The translations under genes and the position numbers were made by a program. DNA of 18,490 bases from Chloroflexia bacterium (GTDB lineage: Bacteria > Chloroflexota > Chloroflexia > Thermobaculales > Thermobaculaceae): positions 1-18,490 of the forward strand of contig JACDAU010000248.1 of the NCBI GenBank assembly GCA_013695265.1, read 5' to 3'. This document shows, piece after piece, positions 1 through 6,648 of this stretch. The notes beneath the pieces were generated by a model that made no database searches, was not told where the DNA came from, and was given only the letters and a program-made list of their open reading frames with translations. The number at the start of each line of letters is the position of its first letter. Position 1 is the stretch's first letter.

Positions 1-878
1 GTCCAACCCGGCCCCGCGGGTTCGCGACGGAGATCGCGCGCTCGAGCTATGAGATCGCGGTGTTCGAGAACCGCTTCCCCTCCCTGCGGCGGGAGCCGCC
101 AGAGCCAGCAGTTGCGCCGCAGGGGCCGTTCGATGTCCGGCCAGCACAAGGGGTGTGCGAGGTGGTTGTGTACACGCCGGAGCACGACACGACGCTCGCC
201 CAGCAGAGCGTCGAGCACATCCGGCGTCTGATCGCGGTGTGGACGGACCGGTATCGCGAGCTGGGAGCACTGCCGTACGTGGAGTACGTCTTTATCTTCG
301 AGAACAAGGGGGAGGTGATCGGCGTGACGCTGAATCACCCCCACGGTCAGATCTACGCGTACCCGTTCGTGCCGCCGATCGCACAGCGGCAGTTGGAGTC
401 GGCGCGGACCCACTACGAGCAGCAGCAGCGTTGCCTCTTCTGCGAGCTGCTGGCGCGCGAACGGGAGGACGGCCAGCGGGTGGTGGCCGAGGACGATGCC
501 TTCACCGCGGTCATTCCGTTCTACGCGCGCTGGCCATACGAGGTGCACATAACGCCTCAGGAGCATCGGGCCAGCCTGCTGGATTTGTCGGATGCGGAGG
601 CGTGGAGCCTGGCCCGCACGCTCAAGCGCGTGCTTGTGGGCTACGACAATCTCTTCGCCTTCAGCATGCCATACATCCTGGCGATGCATCAGGCGCCGAC
701 GGATGGCGGAGTCCACCCGTACGCGCACCTGCACATCGAGCTGTACCCGCCGCACCGGACGGCGACGAAGCTCAAGTACCTCGCGGGCAGCGAGACGGGC
801 GCGGGCAGCTTCATCAACGACTCGCTACCGGAAGAGAAGGCAGCGGAGCTGCGTGCGGCGCTCCCGTCTGATGTCTGA
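1..878 (+). CDS. galT: Galactose-1-phosphate uridylyltransferase, 5'-truncated by the window
   Basis: The reading frame is open from base 3 with no start, so the N-terminal part lies outside the window. GalT transfers UMP from UDP-glucose to galactose-1-phosphate in the cytosolic Leloir pathway. The active-site motif His-Pro-His-Gly-Gln is encoded at 336-350; the second His of HPH is the uridylylated nucleophile in the family. A CLFCELL segment near 430-450 begins the second HIT-like repeat. A His-Leu-His-Ile-Glu motif at 726-740 matches the C-terminal metal-binding signature, followed by the KLKYLAGSE and FINDSLPEE segments typical of actinobacterial-type GalT. The gene ends at a TGA and is followed, after a repeat-bearing gap of about 200 bp, by galK, its pathway partner. 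The family and function are clear. The upstream gene context is unknown. Confidence 0.95.
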   Translation, partial: PTRPRGFATEIARSSYEIAVFENRFPSLRREPPEPAVAPQGPFDVRPAQGVCEVVVYTPEHDTTLAQQSVEHIRRLIAVWTDRYRELGALPYVEYVFIFENKGEVIGVTLNHPHGQIYAYPFVPPIAQRQLESARTHYEQQQRCLFCELLAREREDGQRVVAEDDAFTAVIPFYARWPYEVHITPQEHRASLLDLSDAEAWSLARTLKRVLVGYDNLFAFSMPYILAMHQAPTDGGVHPYAHLHIELYPPHRTATKLKYLAGSETGAGSFINDSLPEEKAAELRAALPSDV

Positions 879-904
879 TACGCAATCCGCTTGAACCCTG
901 CTGC

Positions 905-997
905 CTGTCATCCCGAACACCGTAAGAGATCCGTAACCCATACAACGGATTCCTCGAAGGCTCGGAAGGACAAATGCACTACCGTTCAGCCGGAGTT
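905..997 (-). repeat. Dispersed palindromic intergenic repeat, copy 1
   Basis: This copy is read on the minus strand. It starts AACTCCGGCTGAACGGTAG, runs through a TGTCNTTCCGAGC...CGAGGAATCCG core, and ends TTCGGGATGACAG. The outer ends TGTCCTTCCGAG and TTCGGGATGACA are imperfect inverted repeats. It lies between galT and galK, 65 bp upstream of the galK ribosome-binding site. The same sequence recurs at 3933-4026 (opposite orientation) and 18234-18314 (same orientation). It has no coding potential. A non-autonomous MITE- or REP-like element is the most likely explanation; a shared regulatory or terminator role is possible. Confidence 0.75.
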
Positions 998-1076
998 AAT
1001 ATGAGACGGCCACCGAGGCCCGATAGCAACGCGTCACCCGCGAAGTCAACTGAGAGCAGGCAGGAGCAACGCATTC

Positions 1077-2261
1077 ATGAACGACAGATATCGGCACGTC
1101 GAGGCGCTGACACGGGCGTTCGAGCAGCGGTTTGGGAAGCCTCCGGCGCTGGCCGCGCGCGCGCCGGGCAGGGTCAACCTCATCGGTGAGCACACAGACT
1201 ACAACGATGGCTGGGTGCTGCCGGTCGCGATCCCGTATGAGGTGAACGTCGTCGCGGCGCCCCGAACAGATGCGCGGGTTTGCCTCGTGGCGCACGACCT
1301 TCAGGAGGAGGCCACGTTCGCGCTCGATGACACCGAGCCGTCGGAGGAACTGTGGCAACGGTACCCGCAGGGGATTGCGGTGAAGATGCAGGCAGCAGGG
1401 CATCAGCTCACTGGCCTGGACGCCGTATACGCGGGGGACGTGCCGCGCGGAGCGTCGCTGAGTTCCTCGGCGGCCGTGGAGGTGGCCTTCGCCGGTGCTT
1501 TCGCACTGGCTGCGGGCATTTCCCTGTCGGGTTCGGAGATCGCGACGATCTCCCGGCTCGCGGAGAACGAGTTCGTGGGCGTACCGACGGGGGTGATGGA
1601 TCAGTTCATCTCCGCGCTCGGCAAGGAGGGGCACGCGCTTCTGCTGGACTGCCGCTCGCTGGAGTATCGGCACATCCCGATCAATCTGCCCGGCGTGTCT
1701 ATCGTGGTGATGGATACCGGCGTGCGGCGGGAGCTGGCGAACTCCGAGTACCGGAAGCGGCGCGCGGACTGCGAGGCCGCCGTGGAGCGGCTGCGGTCGC
1801 GGCTGCCCTACATTCGGGCGCTCCGCGATGTTGCGCCCGAGGACTTGGAGGCAAACGCGGATCTACTCGATGCAACGCAGCGCAAGCGCGCCAGCCACGT
1901 GGTCGCGGAGAACGCGCGCACACAGGAGGCCGCGGAGGCGTTGGAGGCGGGCGATGCCCCGCGCATCGGGGCGCTGATGCAGCGGTCGCACGAGAGCCTG
2001 CGCGACCTGTATGAGGTCAGCGCACCCGAGCTTGACGCCGTTGTGGAGATCGCGATGGGCACGGCGGGGGTGATCGGCGCGCGGATGACCGGCGGAGGGT
2101 TCGGCGGCGCTGCCGTCGCGTTGGTCCAGGACGCGGCGGTCGATGCCCTCCAGCAGGCGCTCGCCACGGCGTACCCACTACGCAGCGGCCGGGAGGCAAC
2201 GGTGTTCGTGTGCCGGGCCGCCGAGGGTGCGGAGGCCAAGCGGCTCGGCCAGGGGAGCTAA
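1077..2261 (+). CDS. galK: Galactokinase
   Basis: This 394-residue GHMP-family kinase phosphorylates D-galactose at C1 with ATP, feeding galT. The galactokinase signature GRVNLIGEHTDYNDG lies at residues 31-45 and includes the conserved Arg32. The Gly/Ser-rich ATP loop PRGASLSSSAA lies near residues 123-133. MDQF provides the likely catalytic Asp175. The third GHMP motif, MTGGGFGG, is near residue 340. The length is normal for the family. ATG at 1077 is supported by AGGAG at 1062-1066, 10 bp upstream. The gene probably belongs to a gal transcription unit with the truncated galT, although copy 1 of a dispersed repeat separates the two. No mutarotase or galE is visible nearby. No frameshift or missing motif was seen. 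Confidence 0.96.
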   Translation: MNDRYRHVEALTRAFEQRFGKPPALAARAPGRVNLIGEHTDYNDGWVLPVAIPYEVNVVAAPRTDARVCLVAHDLQEEATFALDDTEPSEELWQRYPQGIAVKMQAAGHQLTGLDAVYAGDVPRGASLSSSAAVEVAFAGAFALAAGISLSGSEIATISRLAENEFVGVPTGVMDQFISALGKEGHALLLDCRSLEYRHIPINLPGVSIVVMDTGVRRELANSEYRKRRADCEAAVERLRSRLPYIRALRDVAPEDLEANADLLDATQRKRASHVVAENARTQEAAEALEAGDAPRIGALMQRSHESLRDLYEVSAPELDAVVEIAMGTAGVIGARMTGGGFGGAAVALVQDAAVDALQQALATAYPLRSGREATVFVCRAAEGAEAKRLGQGS

Positions 2262-2355
2262 ATGGCACGGTAAATGCAACGCGTGCGTGTGTCGCCCTGG
2301 GCGGCGGATCACAATCGAGGTAAACACACGACCAAGGTGAGAGGGGAACGAAAAG

Positions 2356-2862
2356 ATGCAGAATGCGAGCGCGCGAGATATTCTCGCGGAGCAGAACACC
2401 GCCAAGCGTGAGGAGATCATTGATCTCCTCAAGAAAGCGTACTGGATGGAGATGGAGACCGTCATGAACTACGTCAGTAGTTCCGTGAACCCGGACGGCG
2501 TGCGGGGACGAGAGATCGCGCAAGCGCTGGAGACAGACATTCAGGAGGAGTTGGCGCACGGCCAGTTGTTCGCACGGCGCATCAAGGATCTGTACGGCGT
2601 GGTGCCCGGCTCGATGGACTTCAAGCCCCAGCAGAAGGCCCTCCAGCCACCCAAGGAGCAGACGGATACGGTGCACTTCATCAAGGGTGTGATCGACGCG
2701 GAGCGGGGTGCGATCGAGCACTACAACAAGATCATCGAGATGACCGAACAGGTCGATCCCGCAACGAACGATATGGTCATCGACGTTCTGCGCGACGAGC
2801 AGGGACACATGCGCATGTTTGAGGGCTTCCTGCGCGAATATCAGGCGGAGGGAAAGGCATAG
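2356..2862 (+). CDS. Ferritin-like di-iron domain protein
   Basis: A 168-residue, mostly helical protein with a four-helix ferritin-like layout. Candidate metal ligands follow the family spacing: Glu32/Glu34 in helix 1, Glu65-x-x-His68 in helix 2, Glu116 in helix 3, and Glu148-x-x-His151 in helix 4. This is the Dps/bacterioferritin/rubrerythrin-like ferritin fold, whose members oxidise or store iron or detoxify peroxide. Which of these applies cannot be told from the sequence. No rubredoxin Cys pairs and no signal peptide are present, so it is probably cytosolic. The start at 2356 follows a purine-rich GAGAGGGGAA stretch at 2339-2348. It sits 94 bp after galK and 59 bp before an iron-dependent dioxygenase on the same strand, so it may share a transcript with that gene. 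Confidence 0.85.
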   Translation: MQNASARDILAEQNTAKREEIIDLLKKAYWMEMETVMNYVSSSVNPDGVRGREIAQALETDIQEELAHGQLFARRIKDLYGVVPGSMDFKPQQKALQPPKEQTDTVHFIKGVIDAERGAIEHYNKIIEMTEQVDPATNDMVIDVLRDEQGHMRMFEGFLREYQAEGKA

Positions 2863-2921
2863 CCAGCCACCGCTCCCCATATCGTGAAGGGACCGCAGCG
2901 AAAGTACAAGGAGGCGAGCAG

Positions 2922-3857
2922 GTGACTACCATCGAGCAGCCCGTCACAGGCGCGGCGTACCACCTTACCGAAGAGCAGGTCCGCTTTTTCGATGAGAACG
3001 GGTATCTCGTGCTCCGCGATCACATCCCTGCCGATCTGCTGGATCGCCTGCGCGAGGCGGGCCACCAGTGGATCAAAGACGGCGAGGGGATCACGCGCGA
3101 GGATCCGCGGTACTTTGACTATAACTTCGCGAAGCGTCCATGGGGCCGAACCATGTACCGCGTGAACTACGTGCACAACAAGGGGAAACCCGCCTCTCTG
3201 GAGTTGCTTGGTTCTCCCGAGGTGCTCGGCGTTGCGGAGAGCCTGTGCGGACCCAACTTCGTACCGACGTACGAATCCATGGTGTTCAAGCAGGAGGGCG
3301 ACGGCGAGAAGATCGCGTGGCACCAGGATGCGGTACACCCGCGCGAGTGGCGTATCTTCAACTACGACGTGTACCTGGACGCCTCGCACTCCGGCGCAGG
3401 GGCGCTGCGCGTGATACCGGGCACGCAGAAACAGCCGCAAGATATCTGCGCGCTCGCGGAGGCGCACGGCTGGGATCCGCCCGGCGTGGTTGAGGTGGAG
3501 ATGGCGCCGGGTGATGTGCTGCTACACGACGTGATGGTCGTCCACGGTTCGCCGCCGGTTGAGGGCAAAGCGCTTCGGCGGACGATCTACTACGAGTTCC
3601 GGGCCGCGGAGCAGATCGTTGCCGAAGGACCGTGGGATCGCGACTGGGTGGATCGGCGCCTGCGTTTGCTCCCGCCCGCACTGAACCGCTACGAGAGCGC
3701 GTATCCCGACGCGAGCCGCTTTGCATGGCAGGCGTCCGACGAGTTTCGTCCGGTTCCATCGGGCGATGAGGACGTGGAACTCAAGGTTGCGCACGCCGCG
3801 CACACCCAGGGCTCGTTCTGCAGCGCGGGCAGCGTGCCCCTTAAGAACGCCCGATAA
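2922..3857 (+). CDS. PhyH-family Fe(II)/2-oxoglutarate dioxygenase
   Basis: A 311-residue protein of the phytanoyl-CoA dioxygenase (PhyH) superfamily. These enzymes use non-haem Fe(II), O2 and 2-oxoglutarate to hydroxylate varied small molecules. The facial triad is visible: His134-Gln-Asp136 in AWHQDAVHP and the distal His208 in VVHGSPP. Arg219 or Arg220 (ALRRTIYYEF) is placed to bind 2-oxoglutarate. The N-terminal LTEEQVRFFDENGYLVL, at residues 15-31, is the usual PhyH opening. A GTG start at 2922 is chosen because AAGGAGG at 2908-2914 lies 7 bp upstream. The substrate cannot be deduced. The gene follows a ferritin-like gene by 59 bp and ends just before a strong stem-loop. Bacterial members are often secondary-metabolite or xenobiotic hydroxylases, and phytanate itself is not implied. 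Confidence 0.9.
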   Translation: MTTIEQPVTGAAYHLTEEQVRFFDENGYLVLRDHIPADLLDRLREAGHQWIKDGEGITREDPRYFDYNFAKRPWGRTMYRVNYVHNKGKPASLELLGSPEVLGVAESLCGPNFVPTYESMVFKQEGDGEKIAWHQDAVHPREWRIFNYDVYLDASHSGAGALRVIPGTQKQPQDICALAEAHGWDPPGVVEVEMAPGDVLLHDVMVVHGSPPVEGKALRRTIYYEFRAAEQIVAEGPWDRDWVDRRLRLLPPALNRYESAYPDASRFAWQASDEFRPVPSGDEDVELKVAHAAHTQGSFCSAGSVPLKNAR

Positions 3858-3865
3858 CGGGCAGC

Positions 3866-3924
3866 GGCGAAGCATTCGGCGCGAGGCGTTTGGGTTAGTC
3901 AAGCCGGAACCCGAACGCTTCGCC
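3866..3924 (+). other. Two mutually exclusive stem-loops after the dioxygenase gene
   Basis: The arm at 3908-3923 can pair with 3881-3896 to give a 16-bp stem with two G-U pairs and an 11-nt loop. Alternatively, 3911-3924 can pair with 3866-3879 to give a 14-bp stem with one mismatch. The two 5' arms are approximate tandem copies of each other (GCGAAGCATTCGG and GCGAGGCGTTTGGG). The structure starts 8 bp after the dioxygenase stop codon. No U-tract follows, so it is not a textbook intrinsic terminator. It may protect the mRNA 3' end, or may itself be an intergenic repeat unit. Confidence 0.6.
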
Positions 3925-3932
3925 CCGGTGAT

Positions 3933-4026
3933 ACTCTCGGATTGAATGGTAGAGCATCTGTCATTCCGAGCGTGCGAGGAATTCGTGGCCTTGCGGTACG
4001 GATCCCTCACTCCGTTCGGGATGACA
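3933..4026 (+). repeat. Dispersed palindromic intergenic repeat, copy 2
   Basis: This is the inverse orientation of copies 1 and 3. It has the core TGTCATTCCGAGCG and CGAGGAATTCG, then GGATCCCTCACTCC, then TTCGGGATGACA. The 12-base ends pair completely if G-U pairs are allowed. An inner pair of arms (GAGGAATTC with GGATCCCTC) lets the unit fold into a long imperfect hairpin. It lies between the convergent dioxygenase and pdxA-like genes. The remainder of the gap, 4027-4106, shows nothing recognisable. Confidence 0.75.
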
Positions 4027-4106
4027 TGCAGCATGATTCACGCGGATTTCGTGTGTTTCTCGCTCGTTGACCGAGACCTTGTTTAGGACTGAATCAGAAC
4101 GGGAGC

Positions 4107-5114
4107 TTACTCCGTAGCCGTCTGCGGATCTGGGGTAAGCTCGACGGCGTGGCGCAGGGCGGCTTTCAAGCTCGCCTCCTCGGCTTTGCCGGTGCCGGCG
4201 ATATCGAACGCGGTGCCGTGATCGACGCTCGTACGTACAATCGGCAGCCCGACCGTGATGTTTACGCCAGCGTCAAGCCCGAGTACCTTTATGGGTCCGT
4301 GACCCTGGTCATGGTACATCGCGACGACGACATCAAATTCGCCCCTGCCGGCGCGATAAAAAAGGGTGTCTGCCGGCAGGGGTCCGGTCACGTTGATGCC
4401 CTCGCGTTGTGCCCGTTCGACGCCTGGCACGATCTTCGTCTCCTCCTCGCCGCGCCCGAACAGGCCGTTCTCGCCCGCGTGGGGGTTGATGCCACAGACC
4501 CCGATCCGGGGTGATGCCGTGTCGGCTCGGGTGAGTGTCTCGTGCGCGAGCCGGATCACCTGGTACACCCGCTCTGGCTCGATGCGCTCGATCGCGTCGA
4601 GGAGCCCGATGTGGGTGGTGACGTGGATGACGCGCAGGCCGGGGGCAGCGAGCATCATCGAGAAGTCCGTGACACCAGTGAGTTCCGCAAGGATCTCCGT
4701 GTGGCCGGGATAGTGATGCCCGCCCTTGTGCAGAGCCTCCTTGTTTATGGGCGCAGTGCAGATTGCGGCGATCTCCCCAGTCAAGGCGAGCGAGACAGCG
4801 CGCTCGATGTACCGGTACGCGGCGTCGCCGGCCGCTGCTGAGACCACGCCGTACGGCAGATCGGCGGGCAGGAGGTGGAGGTCGAGGCAGTCCACGGTGC
4901 CTATCGCGAAGTCCCCTTCGGCGGCGCGCGCGACGCAATGGACGGACAGCGCGGTGTTCACGACCCGCCCGGCGCGCTCCAGCATCTGCGCGTCGCCGAT
5001 AACGAGTGGCCGGCATAACGCAAAAACGGCCGGGTCGGCCAACGCCTTCATAATGATTTCCGGCCCGATGCCCGCCGCATCACCCATCGTGATGCCGATG
5101 ATCGGTCTGTCCAT
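4107..5114 (-). CDS. pdxA2: PdxA-family 4-phospho-sugar-acid dehydrogenase (PdxA2-like)
   Basis: A 335-residue member of the PdxA family of NAD(P)-dependent, metal-assisted oxidative decarboxylases. The N-terminal GITMGDAAGIGPEI, the metal-site HYPGHTEILAELTG, and the C-terminal MYHDQGHGPIKV and TSVDHGTAFDIAGTG segments are all present. The ATG at 5114 is preferred over an in-frame start at 5174, because the protein then begins MDRPIIGITMGD like the family and GGAAGGGAG lies just upstream on the minus strand. Classical PdxA makes the vitamin B6 precursor from 4-phosphohydroxy-threonine. Here the gene directly follows a DUF1537 kinase. That pairing is known for PdxA2, which oxidises 4-phospho-D-threonate or -erythronate to dihydroxyacetone phosphate and CO2. 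The PdxA2 role is inferred from this context; the family assignment is firm. Confidence 0.85.
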   Translation of the reverse strand: MDRPIIGITMGDAAGIGPEIIMKALADPAVFALCRPLVIGDAQMLERAGRVVNTALSVHCVARAAEGDFAIGTVDCLDLHLLPADLPYGVVSAAAGDAAYRYIERAVSLALTGEIAAICTAPINKEALHKGGHHYPGHTEILAELTGVTDFSMMLAAPGLRVIHVTTHIGLLDAIERIEPERVYQVIRLAHETLTRADTASPRIGVCGINPHAGENGLFGRGEEETKIVPGVERAQREGINVTGPLPADTLFYRAGRGEFDVVVAMYHDQGHGPIKVLGLDAGVNITVGLPIVRTSVDHGTAFDIAGTGKAEEASLKAALRHAVELTPDPQTATE

Positions 5115-5184
5115 ACGAGGCTCCCTTCCGGTCCGTTTGCCACCGTCACCACGACGGACACGAAGGTCCGGCAAGTTGCCGCAC

Positions 5185-6462
5185 CTACCCGGTCTCTCCG
5201 GTTATAGCCTCCGGCTGACGCCCGGCACCGATACCCTGTACCGCCCGGAGAGCATCGACGAGGGTGTCGGGTGTGCCGAACGCTCCCGCCTTTGTGACGG
5301 TAAGCAGAGGCGGCGCCCCTGCAAGCGTGCCTACTGGCACTCCCGGCTCCAACTCGTCAAGCAGCCGGATACCCGTCGCCCCAAGGTGGTGGCAAACGGC
5401 CCGCGCTGTCTCTCCCCCGGTAAGGATAACACCCTGCGGCAGCCCCGTACCCAGCGCGGATGCAGCGAGGGCGCCGAGCGCGTCGGCTATTTGCGCGGGG
5501 AGCAGCTCTGCTGCAGGGTGGGTGCTCAGCGTGAGCACGGCGTTGTGCCCTGCGGTGAGGACGCGCGCAACCTCCGCGTGGAGTCGCGCCGTGTCCCGAC
5601 CCGAAACAAGCGCAGCGGGTTCCGCAGCGACGATGGCGACCTCCGGCAGTTGGGCGAGGCGCGCTACCTGCGCGCGGGTGATGTGCGACGCCGTGCCCAC
5701 CACGATCAGGATCGGCCTGTTGACCCGTGCGAACGCTGGCGACCGCCGTGTTGTCGCTGGCAGATCGAGGGTGTCTGGCAGATGCGCCGCGAGTCCAGCG
5801 GACCCGGTCCAGAGGACGCGCTGCGGGCAACAGGCGAGAGCGGCCCCGATGGTTTCGAGATCCTCGTCTGTTTCTGCGTCGAACACCAGGATCGCCGCTC
5901 CCCGCTCGTGGAGGGACTCGACAGCGGTATGGGTGGCGTCCGTCCCGGCCCGCACGATGGCGAGCGCAATCAACGCCGCTGTTCTGCGCGATTGCCCCCC
6001 AAGCAGACGAAGCAAGTCTGAGTCCCGAACGCCGCCTCGGGGATCGCGCGCGGCCTCGGTTTCCGCGACGGGTACGCCGCGCAGCAGGTGTTGTCCCCCT
6101 GCGGTCGTGCGGCCGGTCGCTGGGAACGCGGGCGCGAGCGCGGCGAGCGCGAACCCCCCCTCGTCCATGACCGCATCAAGCTCCGCGCCGATATTTCCGC
6201 GCAGGGTTGAGTCGAGCTTCTTATACACAGGCTGGTATCCGGCGGTCATCACCTTCCGGACGGCCCGCGCCACGGTCGCGTATGCCTCGGGACCGGTGAG
6301 CGCGCGGCTATCCGTGTCGACCACGAGCACGTCGCAATCGGGAACGCTGGCCGGCTGGTGTGGGTCGAGGGCGACGATGGTGTGCAGGCCGCGCCGGGCG
6401 AGCTGCACACCGGTGTCGGAAGCGCCCGTCAGGTCGTCGGCGATAATGGCGATGCGTCGCAT
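5185..6462 (-). CDS. DUF1537 four-carbon acid sugar kinase
   Basis: A 425-residue protein starting MRRIAIIADDLTGASDTG, the hallmark of the DUF1537 kinases (DtnK/OtnK type). These phosphorylate four-carbon sugar acids such as D-threonate, L-threonate or D-erythronate at O4. KKLDSTLRGNIGAELDA, in the N-terminal domain, is the conserved substrate segment. ILTGGETA and VTKAGAFGTPDTL in the C-terminal domain are the nucleotide-binding motifs. ATG at 6462 matches the family N-terminus. No clear Shine-Dalgarno precedes it; an in-frame ATG at 6480 also lacks one, and longer upstream extensions look non-homologous. It is transcribed before the pdxA-like gene with a 70-bp gap, so a two-gene operon is likely. 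The exact substrate cannot be read from the sequence. No aldolase or epimerase partner is adjacent. Confidence 0.88.
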   Translation of the reverse strand: MRRIAIIADDLTGASDTGVQLARRGLHTIVALDPHQPASVPDCDVLVVDTDSRALTGPEAYATVARAVRKVMTAGYQPVYKKLDSTLRGNIGAELDAVMDEGGFALAALAPAFPATGRTTAGGQHLLRGVPVAETEAARDPRGGVRDSDLLRLLGGQSRRTAALIALAIVRAGTDATHTAVESLHERGAAILVFDAETDEDLETIGAALACCPQRVLWTGSAGLAAHLPDTLDLPATTRRSPAFARVNRPILIVVGTASHITRAQVARLAQLPEVAIVAAEPAALVSGRDTARLHAEVARVLTAGHNAVLTLSTHPAAELLPAQIADALGALAASALGTGLPQGVILTGGETARAVCHHLGATGIRLLDELEPGVPVGTLAGAPPLLTVTKAGAFGTPDTLVDALRAVQGIGAGRQPEAITGETG

Positions 6463-6497
6463 ACGAGGATTTAACCACATTTGCGCCCGCGCCGTTC

Positions 6498-6510
6498 CCG
6501 CACCGTGCGG
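6498..6510. promoter_or_regulatory. Small inverted repeat, possible operator
   Basis: CCGCAC-C-GTGCGG is a perfect 6-bp inverted repeat around one base. It sits 2 bp upstream of the -35 box of the ugd promoter and 36 bp upstream of the kinase start. A further GTGCGG lies at 6523-6528, inside the spacer. The position suits a repressor serving the divergent genes, but the high GC makes chance palindromes common. Confidence 0.3.
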
Positions 6511-6512
6511 CC

Positions 6513-6540
6513 TTGAGGCGCAGTGCGGGTCTGGTACAAT
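6513..6540 (+). promoter_or_regulatory. Sigma-70-like promoter for ugd
   Basis: TTGAGG at 6513-6518 and TACAAT at 6535-6540 are separated by 16 bp. Transcription would start near 6547, giving a leader of about 100 nt before ugd. It lies in the divergent gap between the kinase and ugd. Confidence 0.55.
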
Positions 6541-6555
6541 CGAGCACACTGGAAC

Positions 6556-6607
6556 CGCTCCCTGGTGATGCGCGTGCTGAAGCAGCGTGGCCAGCGCACC
6601 GGGAGCG
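6556..6607 (+). promoter_or_regulatory. Structured 5' leader of ugd
   Basis: CGCTCCC (6556-6562) plus GGTG (6564-6567) pair with CACC (6597-6600) plus GGGAGCG (6601-6607). This makes an 11-bp stem with one bulged T. Inside it, GCTG-AAG-CAGC forms a further hairpin. It lies between the predicted promoter and the ugd ribosome-binding site, so it would be in the mRNA leader. No known riboswitch was recognised. Confidence 0.35.
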
Positions 6608-6648
6608 TCTGAGTTCGAGGCGCTTTGAACAGGAGATCCAACACCCAG

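Noticed and set aside
4086..4101. GACTGAATCAGAACG near the pdxA-like stop, resembling TTGAATTAGAACG next to repeat copy 3
   Set aside because: The match is too short and in an inconsistent orientation relative to copy 2, so it was not counted as part of the repeat.
5115..5174. N-terminal extension of the pdxA-like gene by 20 residues
   Set aside because: The family starts just before GITMGD, and a purine-rich ribosome-binding site lies directly before the ATG at 5114.
4726..6568. Plus-strand open frames of over 430 codons opposite the pdxA-like and kinase genes
   Set aside because: They are antisense to clearly conserved proteins. Their translations are Arg/Ser/Pro-rich and low in complexity, as expected for shadow frames in high-GC DNA.
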